DNA of 5,209 nt from JACRLI01 sp035542815 (GTDB lineage Bacteria > Eisenbacteria > RBG-16-71-46 > JACRLI01): NCBI GenBank assembly GCA_035542815.1, contig DATKKS010000116.1, forward strand, positions 1 to 5,209. The letters run 5' to 3'. This document shows positions 1-5,209 of this stretch, one piece after another. Position 1 is the stretch's first letter. Each line of letters opens with the position of its first letter. The notes under the pieces are model-generated. The model ran no database searches, was not told the DNA's origin, and saw nothing but the letters and a program-made list of their open reading frames with translations. The position numbers and the translations under genes were made by a program.

Positions 1-663
1 CTAGGGAACGAGCCGCGGGTCCAACTCCGACACGCGCGCTTCGACCAGCTGGGCCAGCTCATGGACGAGCTGGGCTGGGAAGCGACGGATGGAATCCTGG
101 CCGACCTGGGCGTCTCATCGCACCAGGTGGACACTCCCGGCCGGGGCTTCTCGTACCGCTTCGAGGGTCCGCTGGATCTCCGGATGGACCCCGGGAGCGG
201 CGAGCCGGCCTCAGCCTGGCTGGCGCGCGCGGAAGAAGAGGAGTTGTCCCGGGTGTTCCGGGAGTACGGCGAGTGCCGCCGCGCGCGGCAGGCCGCCCGG
301 TGCGTGGTGCGGGAGCGCCAGCGGCGCCCCCTGGAGACCACCGCGGACCTGGTGCGCGCCCTGCGCCCGCTGCGCCGCGGCCCGCGCCCCAACGCCGAAG
401 TGGCTCGCGTCTTCCAGGCCCTCCGCATCCTGGCGAACGACGAGCTGGCGGCGCTGGAGGGGCTGCTCGCCGCAGCCCGGGAGCGCCTGCGCCCCGGCGG
501 CCGGCTGGTGGTGCTGGCGTACCACTCGCTGGAGGACCGGCCGGTGAAGCAGCTGTTCAGGACCGCGGCGTGGGAGCGCCTGACCCCCAAGGCGATCTCG
601 GGCCGGACCGACCCCAACCCGCGAGCGCGCTCCGCCCGGTTGCGCGCCGCCGCCAGGAGATGA
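1..663 (+). CDS. rsmH: 16S rRNA (cytosine(1402)-N(4))-methyltransferase RsmH, 5'-truncated by window edge
   Basis: RsmH (MraW) uses S-adenosylmethionine to N4-methylate C1402 in the decoding centre of 16S rRNA, and the gene is a standard early member of the dcw cluster. The reading frame is open from base 1, giving 220 residues. The family is about 300-315 residues, so roughly 75-90 N-terminal residues, including the first SAM-binding glycine motif, lie upstream. Visible family motifs, numbered from the first codon here, are DGILADLGVSSHQVD at 30-44, RGFSYRFEGPLDLRMD at 48-63, VFQALRILANDEL at 137-149, HSLEDR at 175-180 and the terminal NPRARSARLR at 206-215. The segment between HSLEDR and NPRARS is short compared with the E. 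coli protein. The stop TGA (661-663) lies just before the ftsL start. The gene looks intact within the window, and the identification is secure. Confidence 0.97.
   Translation, partial: LGNEPRVQLRHARFDQLGQLMDELGWEATDGILADLGVSSHQVDTPGRGFSYRFEGPLDLRMDPGSGEPASAWLARAEEEELSRVFREYGECRRARQAARCVVRERQRRPLETTADLVRALRPLRRGPRPNAEVARVFQALRILANDELAALEGLLAAARERLRPGGRLVVLAYHSLEDRPVKQLFRTAAWERLTPKAISGRTDPNPRARSARLRAAARR
655..659 (+). promoter_or_regulatory. Shine-Dalgarno AGGAG for ftsL, inside the end of rsmH
   Basis: AGGAG lies in the last codons of rsmH. Two in-frame ATGs follow, at 660 and 666. The ATG at 660 directly abuts the motif with no spacer, whereas the ATG at 666 has a six-base spacer, which is normal. 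This favours 666 as the ftsL start. It also suggests that ribosomes finishing rsmH could reinitiate at ftsL. Seen in the sequence; its function is inferred. Confidence 0.65.
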
Positions 664-665
664 CC

Positions 666-1133
666 ATGCACCGCCCGTCCCCGATTGCCGCGCCGGCCCG
701 CCAGCGTCGCTCCGGCGGGGCGCGCTGGCGCGGCCGGTCCGTCCTGAGCCTGTCCCTGCTGGCCCTGGTGCTGGCGTTCGCCCACGTGTGGGAGAACGTG
801 AGCGTGGCCGAGCTGCGCGCGCGCATCGACCGCGCCCGCGGCCAGCAGGAGCAGCTGGGCGCCCGGCTGCGGCAGCTGACCGCGCAGCTGGCCCAGTGGC
901 GGGCCCAGGCGGAAGCCTCGCCGGGGGCCTCCACCCGGCTGGGCTTCGTGATCCCCCAGGCCCAGCAGGTGCGGCTGATCTCGGTGGGCACGCTGGCCAG
1001 CACCGGGGGCCTGCTGGCGACCGCCCCGGCGCCGCGCTCGCTGTGGGACTGGCTGGCCGCCTCGGCCGAGGCGGAATCCCGGGGACCGGCCTCCGCCGCC
1101 GCCCCGGGCTCCGAGGCGGACGCGCTCCCCTGA
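666..1133 (+). CDS. ftsL: Cell division protein FtsL-like, single-pass membrane protein with coiled coil
   Basis: FtsL is a small bitopic divisome protein that pairs with FtsB/DivIC through a periplasmic coiled coil and helps activate septal FtsW-FtsI. The product is 155 residues. It has a basic cytoplasmic N-terminus (residues 1-24, rich in Arg), one hydrophobic segment at about 25-42, and a heptad-like Leu/Ala/Gln/Arg-rich helix at about 45-85. A short conserved-looking piece, RLGFVIPQAQQVRLI, follows at 91-105, where FtsL proteins usually end. About 50 further residues are Ala/Gly/Ser/Pro-rich and include SLWDWLAASAEAE at 125-137. FtsL sequences diverge strongly, so the call rests on topology, the coiled coil and the position between rsmH and ftsI. 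The start at 666 is chosen for its spacing from AGGAG; the ATG at 660 would add two residues and overlap the rsmH stop as ATGA. The stop is four bases before ftsI. Confidence 0.87.
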   Translation: MHRPSPIAAPARQRRSGGARWRGRSVLSLSLLALVLAFAHVWENVSVAELRARIDRARGQQEQLGARLRQLTAQLAQWRAQAEASPGASTRLGFVIPQAQQVRLISVGTLASTGGLLATAPAPRSLWDWLAASAEAESRGPASAAAPGSEADALP

Positions 1134-1137
1134 GGCC

Positions 1138-3405
1138 ATGACTCCCGGCGTCGCGTCCGCCCACCCGCCTCGCCGCCGGCTCCAGCTGGTGCTGCTCCTC
1201 GGGGTGGTCTTCTGGGCGCTGCTCGCCGCGCGCCTGTTCAAGCTCCAGATCCTCGACCACGAGCTGTTCCTGCGCTACGCGGACCGCGAGCACTGGGGCC
1301 GCGTGGAGCTGCCCGCCGAGCGCGGCGCGATCCTGGACCGCGACCACCACATCCTCGCCCACAATGTGGTGAGCCGCTCGCTGGTGGCCCGCCCGCGGGC
1401 GATGCTGGCCGCGGCCGCCGTGCAGCTGCAGCAGCAGCGGCGGGCGGAGGCCCGGGCCCAGGCCCGCGCCCGCCGCCCGCGCCCGCCCGGCCCCGCGCCG
1501 GCCCGCTCGGCACTGCCTGCGGCGGCCCTGGACTCGCTCTCCGGGCGCCCCGCCGACAGCCTGGTGGCCGAGGCCGCCTGGGCGCTGGCCCCGCGCCTGG
1601 GGACCTCCGCGCCGGCGCTGGAGGAGCGCATGCGCAGCCGGCCGTCCTTCGTGTATCTGGCCCGCCAGATGGAGGCCGACCAGGACAGCTCCCTGGTGCG
1701 CGGCGGGCCGCTGCCTCCGGGCGTGACGCTGGAGCCCGAGACCCGGCGCATCCACCCCATGGGCAGCGTGGCCCAGGAGATCATCGGGTCCACCGACATC
1801 GACGGCCGGCCGCTGGGCGGGGTGGAGAAGCAGCTGGACGACCTCCTGCGCGGCTCCCCCGGCTGGGTCACCACCTTCCGGGACGGCCGCTGGCTGGAGC
1901 ACCGCGTGCCGGAGCGCGGGATGCGCGCGCCGGTGCCCGGGTACACCCTGGAGCTCACCCTGTCCGCGGACTACCAGGCCATCGTCGAGGAGCGGCTGCA
2001 CGCGGCGATCCGCGAGCACGGCGCGCGCGGCGGGTCGGTGGTGCTGATGGATCCCAACACCGGCGAGATCCTGGCCCTGGCCAACGAGGCGGTGGGGTCG
2101 GACGGTCGGCTGGCGCCCGCTCCCGACCGGGCCATCACCGACATGTTCGAGCCCGGGAGCACCTTCAAGATGGTGGTCTACGCGGCGGCCCTGGAGGAGC
2201 ACCGGATCACCCGCAACACGCCCTTGAACTGCGAGGGCGGGACCTGGTACCTGGGCCGCGGCAAGCCCATCCACGACGACCGCCACGACCACTTCTACAC
2301 CGTGCCCGCGTGGTACGCGCTGATGAAGAGCAGCAACATCGGCGCAGGCAAGGTGGGCCTGATGCTGGGCCCGGACCGGCTGGTGGACTTCGCCCGCCGC
2401 ATGGGCTTCGGCGCGGCCACCGGGGTGGACCTCCCGGGGGAGGGGCCCGGCTACCTGGCCAAGCCCGGGCCGCGGCAGGACCGCCAGCTCGCCAGCATCT
2501 GCTTCGGGCAGGGCGTGTCGGTGACCATGCTGCAGCTGGCGATGGCGTATGGGGCGGTGGCCAACGGGGGGGTGTTGATGCGCCCCCGGATCCTGCGGGC
2601 GCTGTACGACGAGCGCGGGCAGCTGGTGAAACGGCTGCAGCCGGAGCCGGTCCGCCGGGTGCTCTCCGAGCGCACCGCGGCCGAGCTGCGCGGGCTGCTG
2701 CAGGCGGTGGTGGACAGCGGCACCGCCTCCGCCGCCCGCCTGGGCTGGGCCCCGGCGGCGGGCAAGACCGGCACCGCCCAGAAGGCCGCGCCGCACCGCG
2801 GCGGCTACGCCCAGGGCCGGTACATGTCGCTGTTCGTGGGGTTCATGCCGGTGGACCGGCCGCGCCTCTTGATGCTCACCATGGTGGACGAGCCGCAGGG
2901 CCAGCACTACGGTGGGGTGGTGGCCGCCCCGGTGTTCCGCGACGTGATGGAGGCGCTGGCGCGCAGCGGCACCGGCCCGGTGTCCCCGCCGCTGGAGGTG
3001 ATCACCCCGCAGGCCCACCCGCTGGCCGGGGGGCCGGGCCAGGCGCAGGTGCCGGACGTGCGCGGCGAGGTCCGCCGCTCGGCGGTGCGGCGCGTGGCGG
3101 AGGCCGGCCTGACCGCCGCGGTGGTGGGCGGCGGCGACCGGGTGCTGCGGACCGAGCCCGCGCCCGGGAGCTGGGTGCTCCCGGGGAGCGTGCTGCGGCT
3201 GTGGACCGAGGGGGCGGTGCCCGCGGACGCCGGGGTCCCGGAAGTGGTGGGGCTCCCGCTGCGCGAGGCGCTGGGGCGGCTGCGCGAGTCGGCACTGCTG
3301 GCCCGGGTGGTGGGCGGCGGCCGGGTGACGCGCCAGGAGCCGGCGGCGGGCTCGCCGGTGCGGGCCGGCCTGGTGGTGACGCTGTACGCCGATGAGCCGC
3401 GCTGA
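1138..3405 (+). CDS. ftsI: Septal peptidoglycan D,D-transpeptidase FtsI (PBP3/class B PBP) with two C-terminal PASTA domains
   Basis: This is a class B penicillin-binding protein that crosslinks septal peptidoglycan, probably with FtsW and the FtsL complex. The 755-residue product has a basic N-terminus and one membrane anchor (about 15-36). The pedestal/dimerisation region begins with AERGAILDRDHHILA (60-74) and includes GGVEKQLDDLLRG (227-239). The transpeptidase domain runs from about 297 to 608. Its catalytic motifs are all present: STFK with nucleophile Ser341 and Lys344, SSN at 398-400 and KTGT at 543-546. Two PASTA repeats follow at about 636-692 and 698-751; PASTA domains in other proteins bind peptidoglycan or mediate interactions. 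Residues about 88-150 hold an Arg/Ala/Pro/Gln-rich insertion not expected in the family, which helps explain the length. The ribosome-binding site is weak (GAGG at 1132-1135, two bases from ATG), so coupling to ftsL is likely. PASTA-bearing homologues such as SpoVD or PbpB share this architecture, but the dcw position supports the septal role. Confidence 0.96.
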   Translation: MTPGVASAHPPRRRLQLVLLLGVVFWALLAARLFKLQILDHELFLRYADREHWGRVELPAERGAILDRDHHILAHNVVSRSLVARPRAMLAAAAVQLQQQRRAEARAQARARRPRPPGPAPARSALPAAALDSLSGRPADSLVAEAAWALAPRLGTSAPALEERMRSRPSFVYLARQMEADQDSSLVRGGPLPPGVTLEPETRRIHPMGSVAQEIIGSTDIDGRPLGGVEKQLDDLLRGSPGWVTTFRDGRWLEHRVPERGMRAPVPGYTLELTLSADYQAIVEERLHAAIREHGARGGSVVLMDPNTGEILALANEAVGSDGRLAPAPDRAITDMFEPGSTFKMVVYAAALEEHRITRNTPLNCEGGTWYLGRGKPIHDDRHDHFYTVPAWYALMKSSNIGAGKVGLMLGPDRLVDFARRMGFGAATGVDLPGEGPGYLAKPGPRQDRQLASICFGQGVSVTMLQLAMAYGAVANGGVLMRPRILRALYDERGQLVKRLQPEPVRRVLSERTAAELRGLLQAVVDSGTASAARLGWAPAAGKTGTAQKAAPHRGGYAQGRYMSLFVGFMPVDRPRLLMLTMVDEPQGQHYGGVVAAPVFRDVMEALARSGTGPVSPPLEVITPQAHPLAGGPGQAQVPDVRGEVRRSAVRRVAEAGLTAAVVGGGDRVLRTEPAPGSWVLPGSVLRLWTEGAVPADAGVPEVVGLPLREALGRLRESALLARVVGGGRVTRQEPAAGSPVRAGLVVTLYADEPR
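1402..1587 (+). other. Low-complexity insertion within FtsI (residues about 89-150)
   Basis: Between the early pedestal motif and the segment RPSFVYLARQ (168-177), FtsI normally has a short stretch that ends in a helical piece resembling AAWALAPRLG (146-155). Here the protein first runs through an Ala/Gln-rich helix-like part (about 88-100), then an alternating Arg/Ala part (101-113), then a Pro-rich part (114-122), and then a Ser/Ala/Leu part. The surplus is roughly 50 residues by comparison with remembered family members, not by a calculated alignment. The insertion keeps the frame and lies on the periplasmic side after the membrane anchor. The boundaries are approximate. Confidence 0.6.
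1463..1494 (+). other. Dense C-run motif (G-quadruplex-like on the minus strand) inside ftsI
   Basis: Six runs of three or four C occur in 32 bases, at 1463-1465, 1469-1471, 1476-1478, 1482-1484, 1486-1488 and 1491-1494, separated by one to four bases. The complementary strand, which is the transcription template, therefore meets the usual G3 with short loops pattern for a G-quadruplex. The motif falls in codons for the Arg/Ala/Pro part of the FtsI insertion. In DNA this GC-rich such motifs can arise by chance, so any function is speculative. Confidence 0.4.
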
Positions 3406-4930
3406 GCGGCCGGGCCGCGGCGCGCCGGCCGCGGGCGCGCCCGGGCGCACCCTGGGAGGGCTGCTGGCGGTGCTCGGGGAGGCGGCGCCGGCAGGCCTGG
3501 CGGAGCGGCCGGTGGCGGGCCTGGAGTACGACTCGCGCCGGGTGGGGCCGGGGGCGCTGTTCGTGGCGGTGCGCGGCCTGCACGCGGACGGGCACCGTTT
3601 CGTGGAAATGGCCGGCGGGCGGGGAGCGGTGGCGGCGGTGGTGGAGGAGCGCGTGGCGTCCGCGCTGCCGCAGGTGGTGGTGCCGGACTCGCGCCGCGCC
3701 CTGGCGCTGCTGGCGGACGCCTGGTACGGCCGGCCTGCGGACGGGCTCGCGGTGTACGGGGTGACCGGGACCAACGGCAAGACCACCACCACGTTCCTGC
3801 TGCACGGGGTGTTGCGGGCGGCGGGCCGGCGGGCGGCGGTGCTGGGGACCACCGGGTACTGGTTCCCGGCCGGGCGGCGCGAGGCGCCGCACACCACGCC
3901 CGAGGCGCCGGAGCTGTGGGCGCTGCTGGCAGAGGCGCGGGCGGAGGCTTGCGACGCGGTGGCGATGGAGGTGTCGTCGCACGCGCTGGCGCTCCGCCGG
4001 ACGTACGGACTGCCGTTCGATGCGGTCGCGTTCACCAACCTGACCCGCGACCACCTGGACTTTCACCGGGATTTCGACGACTACCGGGACGCCAAGATGC
4101 GGCTGTTCGAGCGGGAACCGGGCGAGGAATGGCGCAAGCCGCGCCGGGCGGCGGTGAACCTGGACGATCCAGCGGGGCCGGAGTTCGCGCGGCGCTCGCA
4201 GGCCGAGACCTGGGGCTTTTCCCGCCGCCCCGAGGCCGGGGCGGCCGCGGTGCGCGCGGTGGGCGAGGAGCTCTCCGGGGACGGCTCGCGCTTCGAGCTG
4301 CGCGGGCCGGCCGGCGCGGTGCCGGTGCGGCTGGCCCTGGCGGGCGGCTACAATGTGAGCAATGCCCTGGCCGCGGCCACCCTGGCGCTCCAGACGGGGG
4401 TGCCGCTGGCGGCGGTGCGCGCGGGGCTGGAGTCGGTGCGCGGGGTGCCGGGCCGGATGGAGTCGGTGCGCCGGGGGCAGCCGTTCGCGGTGTGGGTGGA
4501 CTACGCGCACACCCCGGACGCGCTGGAGCGGGCGCTGGGCGCGGCGCGCGAGGCGGTGCGCGGCCGGCTGGTGTGCGTGTTCGGGTGCGGCGGGGACCGC
4601 GACCCGGGCAAGCGGCCGGCGATGGGCGAGGTGGCCACCCGGCTGGCGGATTTTGCCGTGGTGACCTCGGACAACCCGCGGACCGAGGACCCGGAAAAGA
4701 TCCTGGCCGACATCCGGCCCGGCCTCGCGGCAGACACCTCGCGCTGGGTGCTGGAGGTGGACCGGCGCGCGGCCATCCACCTGGCGGTGGGAGCGGCCGG
4801 GCCGGCGGACGGCGTGCTGATCGCGGGCAAGGGCCATGAGGACTACCAGATCGTGGGCACCGTGAAGCGGCACTTCGACGACCGGGAGGTGGCGGCCGAG
4901 GCGCTGGCCGCGCGGGGCTTCCGCGGATGA
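3392..4930 (+). CDS. murE: UDP-N-acetylmuramoyl-L-alanyl-D-glutamate--2,6-diaminopimelate ligase MurE
   Basis: MurE is the cytoplasmic ATP-dependent ligase that adds the third amino acid to UDP-MurNAc-L-Ala-D-Glu. The 512-residue product covers all three Mur ligase domains. The N-terminal UDP-binding domain includes YDSRRVGPGALFVAVRG (46-62). The central ATPase domain has the P-loop GVTGTNGKTTTT (123-134), EVSSHAL (193-199), TNLTRDHLDFH (215-225) and Lys235 in DAKMRLF, matching the carbamylated lysine of the family. The C-terminal domain has VDYAHTPDALE (369-379), GCGGDRDPGKRP (398-409), DNPR (427-430) and GKGHEDYQ (479-486). DNPR is the known signature for meso-diaminopimelate rather than lysine. 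The ATG at 3392 overlaps the end of ftsI by 14 bases and has no clear Shine-Dalgarno. No better ATG or GTG start is visible before the domain begins near residue 20, so the first 19 residues look like a disordered extension. The stop overlaps the murF start. Confidence 0.98.
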   Translation: MSRAERPGRGAPAAGAPGRTLGGLLAVLGEAAPAGLAERPVAGLEYDSRRVGPGALFVAVRGLHADGHRFVEMAGGRGAVAAVVEERVASALPQVVVPDSRRALALLADAWYGRPADGLAVYGVTGTNGKTTTTFLLHGVLRAAGRRAAVLGTTGYWFPAGRREAPHTTPEAPELWALLAEARAEACDAVAMEVSSHALALRRTYGLPFDAVAFTNLTRDHLDFHRDFDDYRDAKMRLFEREPGEEWRKPRRAAVNLDDPAGPEFARRSQAETWGFSRRPEAGAAAVRAVGEELSGDGSRFELRGPAGAVPVRLALAGGYNVSNALAAATLALQTGVPLAAVRAGLESVRGVPGRMESVRRGQPFAVWVDYAHTPDALERALGAAREAVRGRLVCVFGCGGDRDPGKRPAMGEVATRLADFAVVTSDNPRTEDPEKILADIRPGLAADTSRWVLEVDRRAAIHLAVGAAGPADGVLIAGKGHEDYQIVGTVKRHFDDREVAAEALAARGFRG

Positions 4931-5209
4931 GCGAGCCCGGCCGGGCGGCGGACACGGTGGCGGGGGTCGCGGCGCTGGCGGGGGCGGCGCTGGAGGCGGT
5001 GGGGGTCCGGCCGGCCGCCGCGGGCCGGCGGGGGGTGCGCGGTGCGGGTCTCGACAGCCGCACGTTGGAGAAGGGACAGGTGTTCGTGGCGCTCCCCGGG
5101 GAGCGGGTGGACGGGCACGAGTTCGCGGCCCAGGCGGTGCGGCGCGGCGCCCCGGCGGTGCTGGTGCGGGCCGAGTGGTTCCGGGAGCGCGGGGCGGCCC
5201 TGCCCCGGG
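4927..5209 (+). CDS. murF: UDP-N-acetylmuramoyl-tripeptide--D-alanyl-D-alanine ligase MurF, 3'-truncated by window edge
   Basis: MurF adds D-Ala-D-Ala to UDP-MurNAc-tripeptide, the step after MurE and the last cytoplasmic stem-peptide step. Only the first 94 codons are present; the family is about 450 residues. The visible part is the N-terminal UDP-substrate-binding domain. Its typical pattern is GLDSRTLEKGQVFVALPGER (41-60), followed by VDGHEF (61-66) and AVRRGAPAVLV (70-80). The ATP-binding and catalytic domains would lie beyond the window. The N-terminal motif resembles that of MurE, but the position immediately after murE in a dcw cluster favours MurF. The start ATG (4927) overlaps the murE stop as ATGA and there is no obvious Shine-Dalgarno, which suggests coupled translation. 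No in-frame stop occurs before the window ends. Confidence 0.93.
   Translation, partial: MSEPGRAADTVAGVAALAGAALEAVGVRPAAAGRRGVRGAGLDSRTLEKGQVFVALPGERVDGHEFAAQAVRRGAPAVLVRAEWFRERGAALPR

Noticed and set aside
273..665. Possible N-terminal extension of ftsL in frame, starting deep inside rsmH
   Set aside because: The frame is open, but the extension is Pro/Ala/Arg/Gly-rich shadow sequence of rsmH. FtsL topology and the AGGAG motif at 655-659 point to the start at 666.
378..1133. Search for terminators or internal promoters at gene junctions
   Set aside because: No hairpin followed by a T-run and no plausible -35/-10 pair was seen at this or the other junctions; the genes overlap or are separated by only a few bases.
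2310..3395. Alternate-frame + strand open frame of 361 codons inside ftsI
   Set aside because: It lies entirely within the transpeptidase and PASTA coding region, and its product is Gly/Ala/Arg low-complexity with no domain signature.
211..4038. Antisense open frame of 1275 codons spanning rsmH to murE
   Set aside because: It runs opposite four recognisable genes, its translation is low-complexity Arg/Ala/Pro/Gly/His with no family motif, and stop codons are rare in any frame of DNA this GC-rich. It is a composition shadow.
4349..4354. TACAAT hexamer resembling a -10 promoter element inside murE
   Set aside because: It encodes part of the conserved GGYNVSNALAA motif, has no matching -35 element at the usual distance, and is simply one of the few A/T-containing codon groups here.
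4428..4471. Direct repeat of 14 bases (TGGAGTCGGTGCGC) 30 bases apart in murE
   Set aside because: Both copies encode ESVR around the family-conserved GVPGRME segment. Codon bias and the normal MurE sequence explain the repeat.
3002..4873. Antisense open frame of 623 codons opposite the end of ftsI and murE
   Set aside because: Same reasoning: no recognisable motif, biased composition, and full overlap with secure genes.

Overview
The window is a segment of a bacterial dcw (division and cell wall) cluster. All genes are on the + strand and packed with almost no spacing. The order is rsmH (3' part only), ftsL, ftsI with two PASTA domains, murE, and murF (5' part only). Every gene is either complete and intact or cut by a window edge. 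I see no mobile element, RNA gene, CRISPR array, terminator or convincing promoter. No stretch over 300 bases lacks a gene, and the longest intergenic gap is four bases (1134-1137).

The DNA is extremely GC-rich, with codon third positions almost all G or C. Long open frames therefore appear on the antisense strand and in alternate frames; these are composition artefacts. Three features suggest a Gram-negative-type, diaminopimelate-containing bacterium from a high-GC lineage. They are an ftsI product carrying C-terminal PASTA domains, a MurE with the DNPR signature of meso-diaminopimelate addition, and an RsmH with the variant NAEVARVFQALRILANDEL. Gemmatimonadota or a relative in or near the FCB group is my best guess, with Myxococcota-like or other high-GC phyla as alternatives. 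This placement is inference from motif flavour, not a search result.

Layout: 1-663 rsmH (16S rRNA m4C1402 methyltransferase, N-terminus missing); 666-1133 ftsL (bitopic divisome protein); 1138-3405 ftsI (septal peptidoglycan transpeptidase); 3392-4930 murE (UDP-MurNAc-tripeptide ligase); 4927-5209 murF (UDP-MurNAc-pentapeptide ligase, N-terminus only). MurE and MurF act in succession in the cytoplasm to build the stem peptide. FtsL belongs to the FtsQLB-type complex that activates FtsI at the septum, and FtsI crosslinks the finished peptide. The short or overlapping junctions suggest one polycistronic message with translational coupling. The start of the operon (usually mraZ) and its promoter would lie upstream of the window.

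I did not find an undescribed system. The less ordinary points are an Arg/Ala/Pro/Gln-rich insertion in the N-terminal region of FtsI, which coincides with a dense C-run (minus-strand G-quadruplex-like) motif; an extended C-terminal tail on FtsL; and the gene junctions, where start codons lie inside or against the preceding gene.
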